Shown: piece by piece, positions 5,788-13,918 of the stretch | How positions within the stretch are numbered: the first letter of the stretch is position 1 | Layout: every line of letters starts with the position of its first letter | IMG/VR virus record: IMGVR_UViG_3300036985_000738 | Span: 1-26,823 of that record | Reading direction: 5' to 3' (one strand) | Length of the DNA: 26,823 nucleotides | DNA from: a virus | Notes under the pieces: generated by a model | Told to the model about the DNA's origin: nothing | The model's input: only the letters and a program-made list of their open reading frames with translations | Databases searched by the model: none | Translations under genes and position numbers: made by a program

Positions 5788-6369
5788 ATGAAGAAAGCAA
5801 TCAAGCATTACAGATGCCGCAAATGCAACAAAGATTTCTCTGCGCCGATCCGTCAAGGTAGAGACCCACAGTATTGTTCTAATGAATGCAGGGGTAGTGT
5901 TCCACATAAGAAACCAAGACCAACGATATGGCATTTAAATTGCAAAGCTTGTAAAAAAGATTGGTCAATGGAACGTCTTAAAAAAAGTGGACGCAAGCCA
6001 CACTTCTGTCCTGACTGTTATGAAGTAGCTAATAAAGAACGTCATAAGAAAAGACAAAGAGAACGTGACAGAAGTTATACCATTAGAAAAGAACGTAATG
6101 TATACGAACAAAAAATGGTTAAGTGGTTACCAGCTGAACCATTAATAAAAGTATTGAAGCAAGGTCATATTAAAGATGAAGACTGGGCTATTGCAACATC
6201 ACGTGACCGCAGTTTAATAACATACATGGCTACTAGATTAGGTGTTGAGTATACTTCTGTGGCTCGTTATACAGAACCAGATGCATTGATTAGTGCATAC
6301 AAAGCTGATGAGTTTGCTATCCGTTTACGGATTGCACCCTATACTCATCTGGGGAATGGATTTTTATGA
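5788..6369 (+). CDS. Double zinc-ribbon protein
   Basis: The protein has 193 residues. Two four-cysteine sites are visible: C10/C13 with C30/C34, and C52/C55 with C74/C77. A very basic segment follows (about 83-105, many Lys, Arg and His), then a globular helical part to the end. The architecture suggests DNA or RNA binding in the cytoplasm, but the fold is not one I can name. It has its own promoter (5751-5780) and no Shine-Dalgarno sequence. Its last 14 bases overlap the start of the next reading frame. Confidence 0.75.
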   Translation: MKKAIKHYRCRKCNKDFSAPIRQGRDPQYCSNECRGSVPHKKPRPTIWHLNCKACKKDWSMERLKKSGRKPHFCPDCYEVANKERHKKRQRERDRSYTIRKERNVYEQKMVKWLPAEPLIKVLKQGHIKDEDWAIATSRDRSLITYMATRLGVEYTSVARYTEPDALISAYKADEFAIRLRIAPYTHLGNGFL

Positions 6370-6803
6370 GCGTGAGGACGTTGATTCTGAAGCTGTTGAG
6401 AAACGTCGACAGGCTTCACGTATCGCCATGGCGAAAGCCCGTGAGCATCGTATAGATGCTTTGCTGCAGCAAGGTTACAGTCGAGGGTCAATAACAGCTT
6501 CAGGTTACCTCCGCAAACGCGATGTACCATCTCACGATGACCAGAATTAATTTGTAGTAAACCTGAGTCATAACTCTTATTCTTATTCAGGTGATATATC
6601 ATCTCACCTTTCTCATTCCATATAGCATTGATTGCTTTAACGCGGCATCTTGATTCGCGCCAAGCAATGTAACTAAACTCTTTTACTGGCAGGCCAGCAG
6701 CTTTAATGGCGGGTTCCCACTTAGGGCAACTGTTGGTGGCAGCTGATGCTTGAGTGGGTATAGCAAAAAAAGTTATGGCAATAGCCAATATAAGCTTACG
6801 CAA
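6345..6803 (-). CDS. Exported lysozyme / lytic transglycosylase-like endolysin
   Basis: The protein has 152 residues with a TTG start six bases after AAAGGAG. It begins with a Sec signal peptide (basic MRK, hydrophobic LILAIAITFFAIP, cleavage near ASA at 20-22). The catalytic domain has the lysozyme-like glutamate in AWRESR (E50), the core YDSGLLQIN (78-86) and the terminal helix with LSPWRY (123-128), as in transglycosylase SLT and related folds. Four cysteines (26, 53, 97, 109) could form disulfides outside the cytoplasm. It would cleave peptidoglycan at the end of infection. It lies directly downstream of the holin. The last 65 codons overlap a plus-strand reading frame. Confidence 0.85.
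   Translation of the reverse strand: MRKLILAIAITFFAIPTQASAATNSCPKWEPAIKAAGLPVKEFSYIAWRESRCRVKAINAIWNEKGEMIYHLNKNKSYDSGLLQINSGHREMVHRVCGGNLKLLLTLDCNLAAAKHLYDAHGLSPWRYVKPVDVSQQLQNQRPHAHKNPFPR
6356..6550 (+). CDS. 64-residue charged protein overlapping the lysozyme gene antisense
   Basis: I chose the ATG at 6356 (product starts MDFYEREDVDSEAVEKRRQA), 14 bases inside the zinc-ribbon gene, with GGGG just upstream; a longer start at 6293 would lie deep in that gene. The protein is acidic then basic and probably helical (EKRRQASRIAMAKAREHRID). It lies entirely opposite the 3' half of the minus-strand lysozyme-like gene. GC in this stretch is about 50%, well above the roughly 35-40% on either side, as expected if both strands are constrained by coding. 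The antisense location keeps certainty moderate. Confidence 0.5.
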   Translation: MDFYEREDVDSEAVEKRRQASRIAMAKAREHRIDALLQQGYSRGSITASGYLRKRDVPSHDDQN

Positions 6804-6852
6804 TAATTTCTCCTTTGTTAAAACTCAGCCGGCAGTATTGCCTGGCTATGAG

Positions 6853-7104
6853 TTATTCAGCTGATGAGTCAGCCTTCTTATCAACCTTGGCAAATACCGA
6901 GTTGATTTCTGTAGAGCTTAGTCTACCATCATCGAGGAAGGCTCTTGATAATCCTTCTACTACGACTGCTACTCCTGCTACGCCAGCCATAAGGCAAGCC
7001 TTCCAAATAGGTACGTTGGCTATTGCGCCGGCACCTATCACTCCTAATCCTGATGCTGCAAATGTTGCAAGGATACGTAAAAATATATTATGTAGTTGTT
7101 TCAT
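6853..7104 (-). CDS. Holin, two transmembrane helices
   Basis: The protein has 83 residues and starts with ATG after AAGGAG. Hydrophobic helices lie at about 8-30 and 34-52, followed by LDDGRLSSTEINSVF (57-71) and a charged tail. This ending resembles that of class II holins common in actinobacterial phages. It would permeabilise the cell membrane and time lysis. The exported lysozyme follows directly, so together they form the lysis cassette at the end of the late operon. Confidence 0.75.
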   Translation of the reverse strand: MKQLHNIFLRILATFAASGLGVIGAGAIANVPIWKACLMAGVAGVAVVVEGLSRAFLDDGRLSSTEINSVFAKVDKKADSSAE

Positions 7105-7114
7105 TTGTTTCTCC

Positions 7115-10100
7115 TTATTTATTCTTTAACATTTCATTTAGTTTTTTAATGATTTCAATACGCGCACTGTTCTCTTGGTTTGCAGTATTAACTTTTAGCG
7201 GTATACCAAACAGTGAAAAAGCTGAGTTAAGTTTTTCATAGTTAGCACTACCTGGTTCTTCCGCTTTTTTAATACCAGGTATTGATTTAAGTCCAGGTAT
7301 ATCTGTGCCAGCAATCAATGGATTTAAATAACGTGATGCAGTACCAACAGGACCACCAAAACGTTGACCTGCATATCCTGCAAGTTCACCAAAACCTTCA
7401 AGCTTTTCACCAGTCGCAGCCTTTTCACCAAGTAGAAGTTCAAGGATTGTTAAATACTGTGGTGCAACAGAACCAAGTATGCCTCGACGGTCAGTAAACC
7501 CAGTTTCCAATGGTGATGGTGAACCTGCACCAGGGAAACCAAAGTTTGGATTAGCAAGCAATCTACCAGCAATTGGGAATGCTCCTGCATTTGATAACCA
7601 TTCTGGAATTAACATGTTATTACCATCTTCATCCGTGTATGCTTTGCGGATCTGATTGTATCTCTGGTATACCTGTGGATTGTAAAACATATTTTCTATT
7701 TGTGCTGGAAGGTTGTTGCTCATGAACATCCAGAAAGGAACAATCTGTTTTAAGGCTTGGTCAACTGTTGATGTATCTGCATAATCAATTAAGAACTTAG
7801 ATGTTCTTGCTGCAGCTTCTGCTGGACTTAAACCTTGACGAATGCCATCATATGTAAACATGAAACGCATATGGTTTTCTATGCTTTGCCCAACTGCTTG
7901 TGATGTTTCTGCAGTTTTGCCAAAGCCTCTAGATACTATGTTTCTTGCTTTACCTAAAGCCGTTTTTGATGCTTGCATTTCTCTACCAGAAATTCCAGTA
8001 ACTCCTTTAGTTGTACCAGCTGCCACTTCTCCAGCCATACCGTATCCAGAAGCACCTGCAATTTCCATAGCATTCTTAAATGCATAAGCTTGATTCTTTG
8101 GAACTTTAGCTTCTATTAAAAATACATCAATCAATTCATCTGGAGTGTAAGTAAAGGTGTCTATATTTTCTGCTTGTTTTTTTAAGAATGCATTCCATTC
8201 ACGAGAAAGAGGTAGTCCTTCTTTCTTTAAGTATCTATACTTACCACCACCTGAAAGCATCTGCATGCTGCCGCTTAATGTGTTACGTGAATGAAACCCT
8301 GGTGTAGTAATCAACCATGTTTTAATAAATTGGTTATAGTCTTGTAAGAAAGAAAGAAATTCTCCTCTTGCTTTTGGAGATTTTAATGTCATAATATTTT
8401 TATATATCTCAGCTATGTCTGAACGCACATATCCGTCAGGAATAATTGCACTATCTAATTTTACATAAGAATCTTCAATAAGATTAACTATAGTTTTTAA
8501 TTTAGTTGGATCCATAGTTTTTATAAAATCTTTTACTTCAGACACTGGACGCGAGAACAAACCATAATAATTATTAGTAAGACCTGCTGCCATTTCTAAA
8601 TAAACATTTGCTAGATCTGCATCAGTTGCAATTGCAGAATCAAATCCAGCTAATAGATTATCTACTTCCTGTAATGCATTATCAACAGCATCTCTATATT
8701 CTTTTACAATTGGAGCAGTTTTATTATCTTCGGCAAGGTCAACTATCTTTCCACGTACTTGTCTAACATCTTTTTCAGTCCATTCAGAAACGTTTTTAAC
8801 TAACTGTGTTGCATAATCTTTTGTATCTATTTCTCCAGCACGTGAAACAATCTGCGCTTCTGTTTGAAACTTTGGTCTGACAACTGCAGCAGCACCTTCG
8901 CTATATTGTTCTACCATACGCATAAATGCATAGTCTTTTGCAAACTTACTACTGTACTTTTGTAATGCGGCAGCTACGTTTGTTTCAAAGAACTGACCAT
9001 CGAATGCTTTTTTACCATCTTTCAGCCAACTAGGGTGTGGATTATTAGCAAGTCTATTTAATTCTTTTACACTGTTTGCTTGTGTTTCTGTTAATGCATG
9101 GCCAAACCAACTTGAACCCTCGTTAAGTGCACTGGCTATGTTTTGCCCAGGTACTGGAGCTGCATCCAATCTTAATGAAGTTAAAATTTCTCTAGCTTCT
9201 TTGCTTCCACTGGCTAACCATCGTGAAGCTTTGTTAACTATAGCTTGTGGAAACCACTTTGTTGGTTTTACTATACCTGGAAATCCTGCTGCAGCATTTT
9301 GAATAGCATAGTTACTTACGATTGTATGGAGTCCTTCTCCAAATCCAGCTACTTCTTGTGCCATTTTTATTTCAGATAATGGTCTACCTAATCTAGCAGC
9401 GACTTCAACTGCATCTCCAGTGTACTGCTCTATTGGAAGTGATAGTACTTCATGAACTGTATTTAAATATGGTTTGTATTCTGAATTAGAAACTATTTTT
9501 CTAATAGCAGTGTTTGATGATGCGGCACTAAGTTTTTCAAATCCTTTATTAACAACATCTTCTGATAAAAGTTTAACTGCTTGAACTGCTTTTTCCCCTT
9601 GTAAAGTTCCACTCTTAAGTCCAGTTCTCATGTCCCATATTGCTTCACTGCCACCAGTCTTAGTTAATGCACCAAGGATTTTTGCACCCGGTTGGTTAAC
9701 GTATTTGCCCCAGTTCCAAACACCTTTTCTTAAAGACGCAGCTGCATTACCAATAGGATTAGTTAATCTTTCAGATCCACGTATAGAAACTTTTTCAAGG
9801 AATGGAAGACCCCACTTAAGTCCACCTTTAACACCAACTAATTCGGCTACTGGTCCACGCATACCAGCGTAACCTTTAGTTGCTACGTTGCCAATAACTT
9901 CTGGTGTAATAGTATCGACAAACTTTTGAGCGAGTCTTCCTCTTGCAGTGCCAGCAAATTGTTTAGCTTCAATGATTGCTTCTTCTTTCATGGTTTGTAA
10001 AGAATCAGCTAATGCAACTTTAGTTTTAGAACCCAATGTTCTACGTGGCCCTACTGCAGAGTATCTTGAGATTGCTTGTGTACCAGCTTTTTTTGCTGCT

Positions 10101-10990
10101 GCTGCAGCTGCTTTATTTCCAACTAGTAATGCTTGTTCTTCTGCTAATTTAGCAGCCTCTACTATAACAGAACGTGCTGCAACTTGTATTTCTTTTTTAG
10201 TAGCACTCTCACCAAGTTCTTTGCTAATAATTATTGCTGCTTCTTTAGCTGCTTGCTTTGCTCCTTTAGTAGCAATATCTTTTGCGGCATTTTCTGCAAT
10301 TGCTTGCACTGCCTCTTTGCCAATTGTTCCAACTAATTGTTTCATTCCAATTTTTGCAGCAGTACCAGTACCCAACGTAAGATACGTTACTGGATCCAGT
10401 GCCGCATCAATAGCAAGAAAAATTGTTCCGTCAATCCATTTGTTTCCTGTTGGTTTAACGCCTTTGAATAAAGTATTGCGTCCACTAGTATTAGTATCAA
10501 ATGACTGGTTCCACCAATCCTTTATACCAAAACCAGATGTGCCTCCGCCAAGAGCTTGCTTACCCTTAACTGCTTGAACTAAGTCTGCAGTTTCTTTAAT
10601 AGTAGAAATTACAACACGATGAGCAAAGTCTAAAGTGTTTAATGGTTTAACTATGAATGTATCTAATGCACCAAGGGCAACATCTTTATACCAAGGTAAA
10701 TCTGGTTTAGCTTTTTCAATTTCCTTTGATGAATATTTTGTACCATACAACTGTGACTGCTTATAAAGGATCTGTTCATTTAACTTTTCGGACAAAGGGA
10801 TACCAGCACGTGCTAAGTCACTTTTAATTATAGGTGCATTAGTTTTAGGTGCATTAGTTTTAGGTACAGTAGATTTAGGTTGACCAACTACAGTAGTAGG
10901 AGTAGGAGTAGGACTAAACACATTGTTAAATATTTCATCAGCAATGCTAATAGTAGTTGGAGTTGTGGGTGGTTTAGGAACTGTTGCCAT
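7115..10990 (-). CDS. Giant internal virion / DNA ejection protein, 1291 residues
   Basis: The largest gene in the window. It starts with a Pro/Thr-rich segment (PKPPTTPTTISI, PTPTPTTVV) with a short tandem APKTN repeat near residues 46-55, then long alanine-rich helical stretches (about 215-315) and mixed helical regions to the end. The C-terminal third has aromatic and membrane-seeking segments such as IVPFWMFMSNNLPAQIENMF. Size, composition and place between tail and lysis genes match the large core/ejection proteins of podoviruses (role like T7 gp16). I see no convincing catalytic Glu motif of a transglycosylase. Its ATG directly follows the upstream stop (TAAATG). Confidence 0.65.
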   Translation of the reverse strand: MATVPKPPTTPTTISIADEIFNNVFSPTPTPTTVVGQPKSTVPKTNAPKTNAPIIKSDLARAGIPLSEKLNEQILYKQSQLYGTKYSSKEIEKAKPDLPWYKDVALGALDTFIVKPLNTLDFAHRVVISTIKETADLVQAVKGKQALGGGTSGFGIKDWWNQSFDTNTSGRNTLFKGVKPTGNKWIDGTIFLAIDAALDPVTYLTLGTGTAAKIGMKQLVGTIGKEAVQAIAENAAKDIATKGAKQAAKEAAIIISKELGESATKKEIQVAARSVIVEAAKLAEEQALLVGNKAAAAAAKKAGTQAISRYSAVGPRRTLGSKTKVALADSLQTMKEEAIIEAKQFAGTARGRLAQKFVDTITPEVIGNVATKGYAGMRGPVAELVGVKGGLKWGLPFLEKVSIRGSERLTNPIGNAAASLRKGVWNWGKYVNQPGAKILGALTKTGGSEAIWDMRTGLKSGTLQGEKAVQAVKLLSEDVVNKGFEKLSAASSNTAIRKIVSNSEYKPYLNTVHEVLSLPIEQYTGDAVEVAARLGRPLSEIKMAQEVAGFGEGLHTIVSNYAIQNAAAGFPGIVKPTKWFPQAIVNKASRWLASGSKEAREILTSLRLDAAPVPGQNIASALNEGSSWFGHALTETQANSVKELNRLANNPHPSWLKDGKKAFDGQFFETNVAAALQKYSSKFAKDYAFMRMVEQYSEGAAAVVRPKFQTEAQIVSRAGEIDTKDYATQLVKNVSEWTEKDVRQVRGKIVDLAEDNKTAPIVKEYRDAVDNALQEVDNLLAGFDSAIATDADLANVYLEMAAGLTNNYYGLFSRPVSEVKDFIKTMDPTKLKTIVNLIEDSYVKLDSAIIPDGYVRSDIAEIYKNIMTLKSPKARGEFLSFLQDYNQFIKTWLITTPGFHSRNTLSGSMQMLSGGGKYRYLKKEGLPLSREWNAFLKKQAENIDTFTYTPDELIDVFLIEAKVPKNQAYAFKNAMEIAGASGYGMAGEVAAGTTKGVTGISGREMQASKTALGKARNIVSRGFGKTAETSQAVGQSIENHMRFMFTYDGIRQGLSPAEAAARTSKFLIDYADTSTVDQALKQIVPFWMFMSNNLPAQIENMFYNPQVYQRYNQIRKAYTDEDGNNMLIPEWLSNAGAFPIAGRLLANPNFGFPGAGSPSPLETGFTDRRGILGSVAPQYLTILELLLGEKAATGEKLEGFGELAGYAGQRFGGPVGTASRYLNPLIAGTDIPGLKSIPGIKKAEEPGSANYEKLNSAFSLFGIPLKVNTANQENSARIEIIKKLNEMLKNK

Positions 10991-11689
10991 TTATTTTCTT
11001 ACGCCTAACTTTGCACGGACTTGGTCAGTAAAAGGATTAATACCAGCTGCATTTATCTTTGCAAGTACTGCTGAACCTAAATTCTTTACGTATGCTTCAG
11101 TATATGCTTTAGCATTTTGTGCACTGACACCACGTTTAATAAGGTCATTATATCTTTGAGTTGTTTTTGATTTTATATAGTCTACTGCTGGTTTGTATGC
11201 TACTGTGTTACCATCTGGACTGTTAACCAAACCATAACGTGCTTCTGGATTTAAACCATATTGACTGAACACATGTGTTTCTTTTTGTTTAGCGTAAGCT
11301 TTTTCAGCTGCACTCTTTTGATAGTAAATGTCTTTAAGTTGTGTATATAAATCATTAACAGCAGTGTTTTGACCTTGAATAAGATTATCTTTTGCAGCTT
11401 TTCTAGCAGCTGCAGATAAATCTGAAAGTGATGTTGCATTCTTTAAAGTATCTCTAGCAAATTGAGAAACTTTATCATCGCCATCGTAACTAATAGCTGC
11501 AATATAATCAGGTGCATCATAAGCATACCATTCATCTTTTGAATACCACGTTGGTGGTTTCTTAAAACTAGCAATTGTTCCTTTAGGGTTAGCAATATAT
11601 TGGAATGCAGTATACTGTGATGCTTTAACAGGGTCTTGGAACTCCGTAATATATTGATTGTATACTTGACCTAGATCTAATCCTGCCAT
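10991..11689 (-). CDS. Virion-associated protein, 232 residues
   Basis: Starts with ATG after AAGGA in the short gap from the preceding gene. The protein is basic and helical, with many Tyr, Lys and Ala residues (AKQKETHVFSQYGLNPEARY). The coiled region is around 85-140. It has no signal peptide, cysteines or enzyme motif. It stands in the block of internal virion-type genes and is probably a structural or ejected protein; the exact role is unknown. Confidence 0.6.
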   Translation of the reverse strand: MAGLDLGQVYNQYITEFQDPVKASQYTAFQYIANPKGTIASFKKPPTWYSKDEWYAYDAPDYIAAISYDGDDKVSQFARDTLKNATSLSDLSAAARKAAKDNLIQGQNTAVNDLYTQLKDIYYQKSAAEKAYAKQKETHVFSQYGLNPEARYGLVNSPDGNTVAYKPAVDYIKSKTTQRYNDLIKRGVSAQNAKAYTEAYVKNLGSAVLAKINAAGINPFTDQVRAKLGVRK

Positions 11690-11698
11690 AATTAATCC

Positions 11699-13000
11699 TT
11701 ACTTCTTTTTAGCAGCAGCTGTTGCTTTTACTGCAGCTGCTCTAAGTTTTGGAAACTCTTCTTTAACTTGTGCTGGTGTTGCCTTTGGATTAGCAGCTAT
11801 AAACTTATCAACTCTAGTTGTTAATGCTGTGCTCTTTGCATTAGCTACTTGTTTAGCAAGTGTGTTAACTGCTGCTGAACGAGATGCTGCTGTTGTAGCT
11901 GCTGCTTTATCAGCTTCTACTTTTGCTGCTGCTTCTTCTTTAGCTATACGGGCTGCTCTTTCTTCTGGAGTTTCAGTAGACTCAGTGGTATCTATATTAA
12001 GATTACCAGATACTTGCAGTTCAGCAATAGCATCTTGCAATGCTTGTTCACGCGCAACAGAATCTCTTTGCAGTTGCAACTTAGCTGAGTTGTATTCAGT
12101 TTGTATTGCATTCAATTGATTTAACTGTGCTTGTGACAAGCTTCCTTCTTGTGAAGCTTTTTGTGCAGTGAGTTGTGCTTGCGCAAATCTCTGTGCCATA
12201 GCTTGTTCATTCTGTCTCGACTGGTTTGCTTGTGTAGCAGATGCAGCAAGAACTGTTAGAAGATTATTATAATTAGCTGCTCCACCTTGTGCTGCTGCAT
12301 TAGCTGCTTGTAGTCCAGGCTCTACTCTTCCTGCTTCTACGCCACGTGATGCCATGTACTGAGCAAGGTCACTAGCTGCTGGTGCTGCAGTTGCACGTTC
12401 AGCTGTAGCATAAGCATTCTGTGGTGCATTCTCTAGGTAAGCTTGCAAGTTAGCAAAACCTTCATTAGTTAAATCGCCAGCTTGTGTATATGCAGTACCT
12501 AATCTATTAAATAAATTACTATAGGTAGTGTTTGCAAAATCTGTACGTTGATTTCTTTGGTCTTCTAAAGTTTGACCCAAGGTTTCTGGGATTGCACCAT
12601 CTGCATACTTACCAAGTTGACCTTGATAATATTTCAAAGCTTCTTGTGCGCCCAGCCCTTTTCTTTGCAAAGCTGCTGCATCTAATGCGTCTGTTCTATT
12701 AGCTTTTTGAAAATCCAAAGCAAATTTTTGTGCGGCGGTTTCTGATTCTAATGTACGAGCAGCACCCAACGCATCATAGTATGAGCTAGGTATATTACTG
12801 CCACCACTGCCACTGCCAAGTACAAGACCTGTAAAGTCAGTAGGTTCGATAACAAAGTCATCTGCCATATCACCACCCGAACCAGCTTCAGCAGCTGTAA
12901 CAGGAGTTATAGTATTAAAAACAGAAGGAGCACCAATACCTGCAGCTTTAGCTCCTGCTCGTGCACCCGGAGGTGCTGCTCCATATTTAACAACAGCCAT
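11699..13000 (-). CDS. Alanine-rich internal virion-type protein, 433 residues
   Basis: The protein is dominated by Ala, Gln, Thr and Asn, with long helices and coiled segments (for example about 240-330: QANQSRQNEQAMAQRF, LQRDSVAREQALQDAI). The N-terminal 80 residues are Gly/Ala-rich and flexible; the C-terminal 90 are Ala/Lys-rich and basic (AAVKATAAAKKK). The start follows AAGGTAGGA. Composition and context match the inner core proteins ejected with DNA by podoviruses. There is no catalytic signature. Confidence 0.6.
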   Translation of the reverse strand: MAVVKYGAAPPGARAGAKAAGIGAPSVFNTITPVTAAEAGSGGDMADDFVIEPTDFTGLVLGSGSGGSNIPSSYYDALGAARTLESETAAQKFALDFQKANRTDALDAAALQRKGLGAQEALKYYQGQLGKYADGAIPETLGQTLEDQRNQRTDFANTTYSNLFNRLGTAYTQAGDLTNEGFANLQAYLENAPQNAYATAERATAAPAASDLAQYMASRGVEAGRVEPGLQAANAAAQGGAANYNNLLTVLAASATQANQSRQNEQAMAQRFAQAQLTAQKASQEGSLSQAQLNQLNAIQTEYNSAKLQLQRDSVAREQALQDAIAELQVSGNLNIDTTESTETPEERAARIAKEEAAAKVEADKAAATTAASRSAAVNTLAKQVANAKSTALTTRVDKFIAANPKATPAQVKEEFPKLRAAAVKATAAAKKK

Positions 13001-13006
13001 CTTGTC

Positions 13007-13438
13007 CTACCTTAGTTCTAATAGTGATGCAGCATCTGCTGCTATTTGTCTTGCTTTATCTGATTCTATATTCTTTAAAGCATCTTGATAAGACTCTTGA
13101 CCTTGTGTTGCGGCCAAGTCATACCCTCTTTGCTGATTGGCTAGGTCACTTCTAGCATAACCTAATTGCCTAGCTCTTTCTGAGGCATAGTCACCCAAAG
13201 CTTTATTATATACGCCAGATCTAACACCCATACCTTTAAGTCCACGCTTGCCATAGTTAGCAGTAAGTCTTGGTACCTGTTTCTGTGCACCAAAAGCTGC
13301 TTCGTCCACGGTAGTAATAGCACGTTGACCAGCAGTGTCTGCCAGATAACGCTTATAAGTATTGATTGCCTGCTGCTGAGCAAAGCCTAGGTTTAGGCCT
13401 CTGCGCTGCTGCTCATATAAACTTGGGTCAAAAGCCAT
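13007..13438 (-). CDS. Internal virion-type protein, 143 residues
   Basis: A helical protein rich in Gln, Ala, Arg and Tyr (SLYEQQRRGLNLGFAQQQAI, RARQLGYARSDLANQQRGYD). It is the first gene of the block of internal virion-type genes and is preceded by a copy of the 29-base AT-rich motif (13447-13475), so it may begin a separate late transcript. The AAGAGG ribosome-binding site abuts the TATAAT of that motif. Family is not recognised; a structural role is inferred. Confidence 0.6.
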   Translation of the reverse strand: MAFDPSLYEQQRRGLNLGFAQQQAINTYKRYLADTAGQRAITTVDEAAFGAQKQVPRLTANYGKRGLKGMGVRSGVYNKALGDYASERARQLGYARSDLANQQRGYDLAATQGQESYQDALKNIESDKARQIAADAASLLELR

Positions 13439-13446
13439 GTAAAATA

Positions 13447-13475
13447 CCTCTTATTATAATGTAAAAAATTTTCCT
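13447..13475 (-). promoter_or_regulatory. AT-rich late motif, copy 1
   Basis: Read on the minus strand it has GGAAAATTTT, then TTACAT, then TATAAT followed by AAGAGG. It fills the gap between the stop of the Cys-rich gene at 13477 and the ATG at 13438. It aligns without gaps over 29 bases with copies at 18433, 20388 and 24051. It has TATAAT but no -35 at the usual distance. Confidence 0.5.
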
Positions 13476-13476
13476 A

Positions 13477-13704
13477 TTACCATTGCCCTATTGGACAGGT
13501 AGCGTGTTTTAATTTAACTTTCATCTTCATGAAACAACCACACTGCTTGCACTGGGTAGTTGGTTTGATAAACTCTGGGCAGTCCATACATAAAGAATAT
13601 CTAGTGCTTTCTTCCTCGTCACTAGCATACTCTGTGTTTGGGTTTAAAAAATCCCAGGGTCTCGTTACTCCTATCTTAGCCTTGTAATCCTTCCAAGCTG
13701 ACAC
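13477..13704 (-). CDS. Small Cys-rich zinc-binding phage protein
   Basis: The protein has 75 residues with a GTG start that overlaps the upstream stop (TAGTG) after GGAGGA. Cysteines are at 39, 42, 52, 55, 57 and 70, in the pattern LCMDCPEF ... QCKQCGCFM ... ATCPIGQW. This CxxC/CxxCxC/CPxGxW arrangement recurs in small proteins of many tailed phages whose job is unknown. It should bind one or two zinc ions. Its stop is followed at once by the AT-rich motif. Confidence 0.7.
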   Translation of the reverse strand: MSAWKDYKAKIGVTRPWDFLNPNTEYASDEEESTRYSLCMDCPEFIKPTTQCKQCGCFMKMKVKLKHATCPIGQW

Positions 13705-13904
13705 TATTCCTCCGTTAATTTAAATTCTGTACCATCCCAAATCATACCTAATTGTAGCATACTTAGTTGTTCTTCTTTAATTGGGACTATTGTTGGATCT
13801 GAATTCATGCCGGCAATTAAAGGTTCATGGTTTTTAGCCACCCCTACAACGCCAGTAAATTCACCATCTACTACACATGCAAAAAAATCAAATTGTTGAT
13901 TCAT
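13704..13904 (-). CDS. Hypothetical protein, 66 residues
   Basis: I chose the ATG at 13904 (MNQQFDFFACVVDGEF), six bases after AAGGA, rather than an ATG at 13931 that overlaps the end of the adhesin gene. The product is a small beta-rich protein ending with WDGTEFKLTEE; similar short proteins sit next to tail genes in many phages. No catalytic or metal site is visible. Its stop overlaps the GTG of the next gene. Confidence 0.65.
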   Translation of the reverse strand: MNQQFDFFACVVDGEFTGVVGVAKNHEPLIAGMNSDPTIVPIKEEQLSMLQLGMIWDGTEFKLTEE

Positions 13905-13918
13905 TATTTTTCCTTCTA

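Noticed and set aside
6815-7241. Two plus-strand frames opposite the holin
   Set aside because: They oppose the holin and the end of the giant gene, which fit the lysis module; no Shine-Dalgarno site or promoter.
9948-10577. Plus-strand frame of 209 codons
   Set aside because: Lies entirely opposite the 1291-residue virion gene; Ala/Ser/Cys-rich product is the usual mirror of an alanine-rich gene, with no ribosome-binding site.
7115-10990. Transglycosylase domain in the giant virion protein
   Set aside because: No Glu-Ser plus GLxQ-type core was found by eye; a profile search would be needed.
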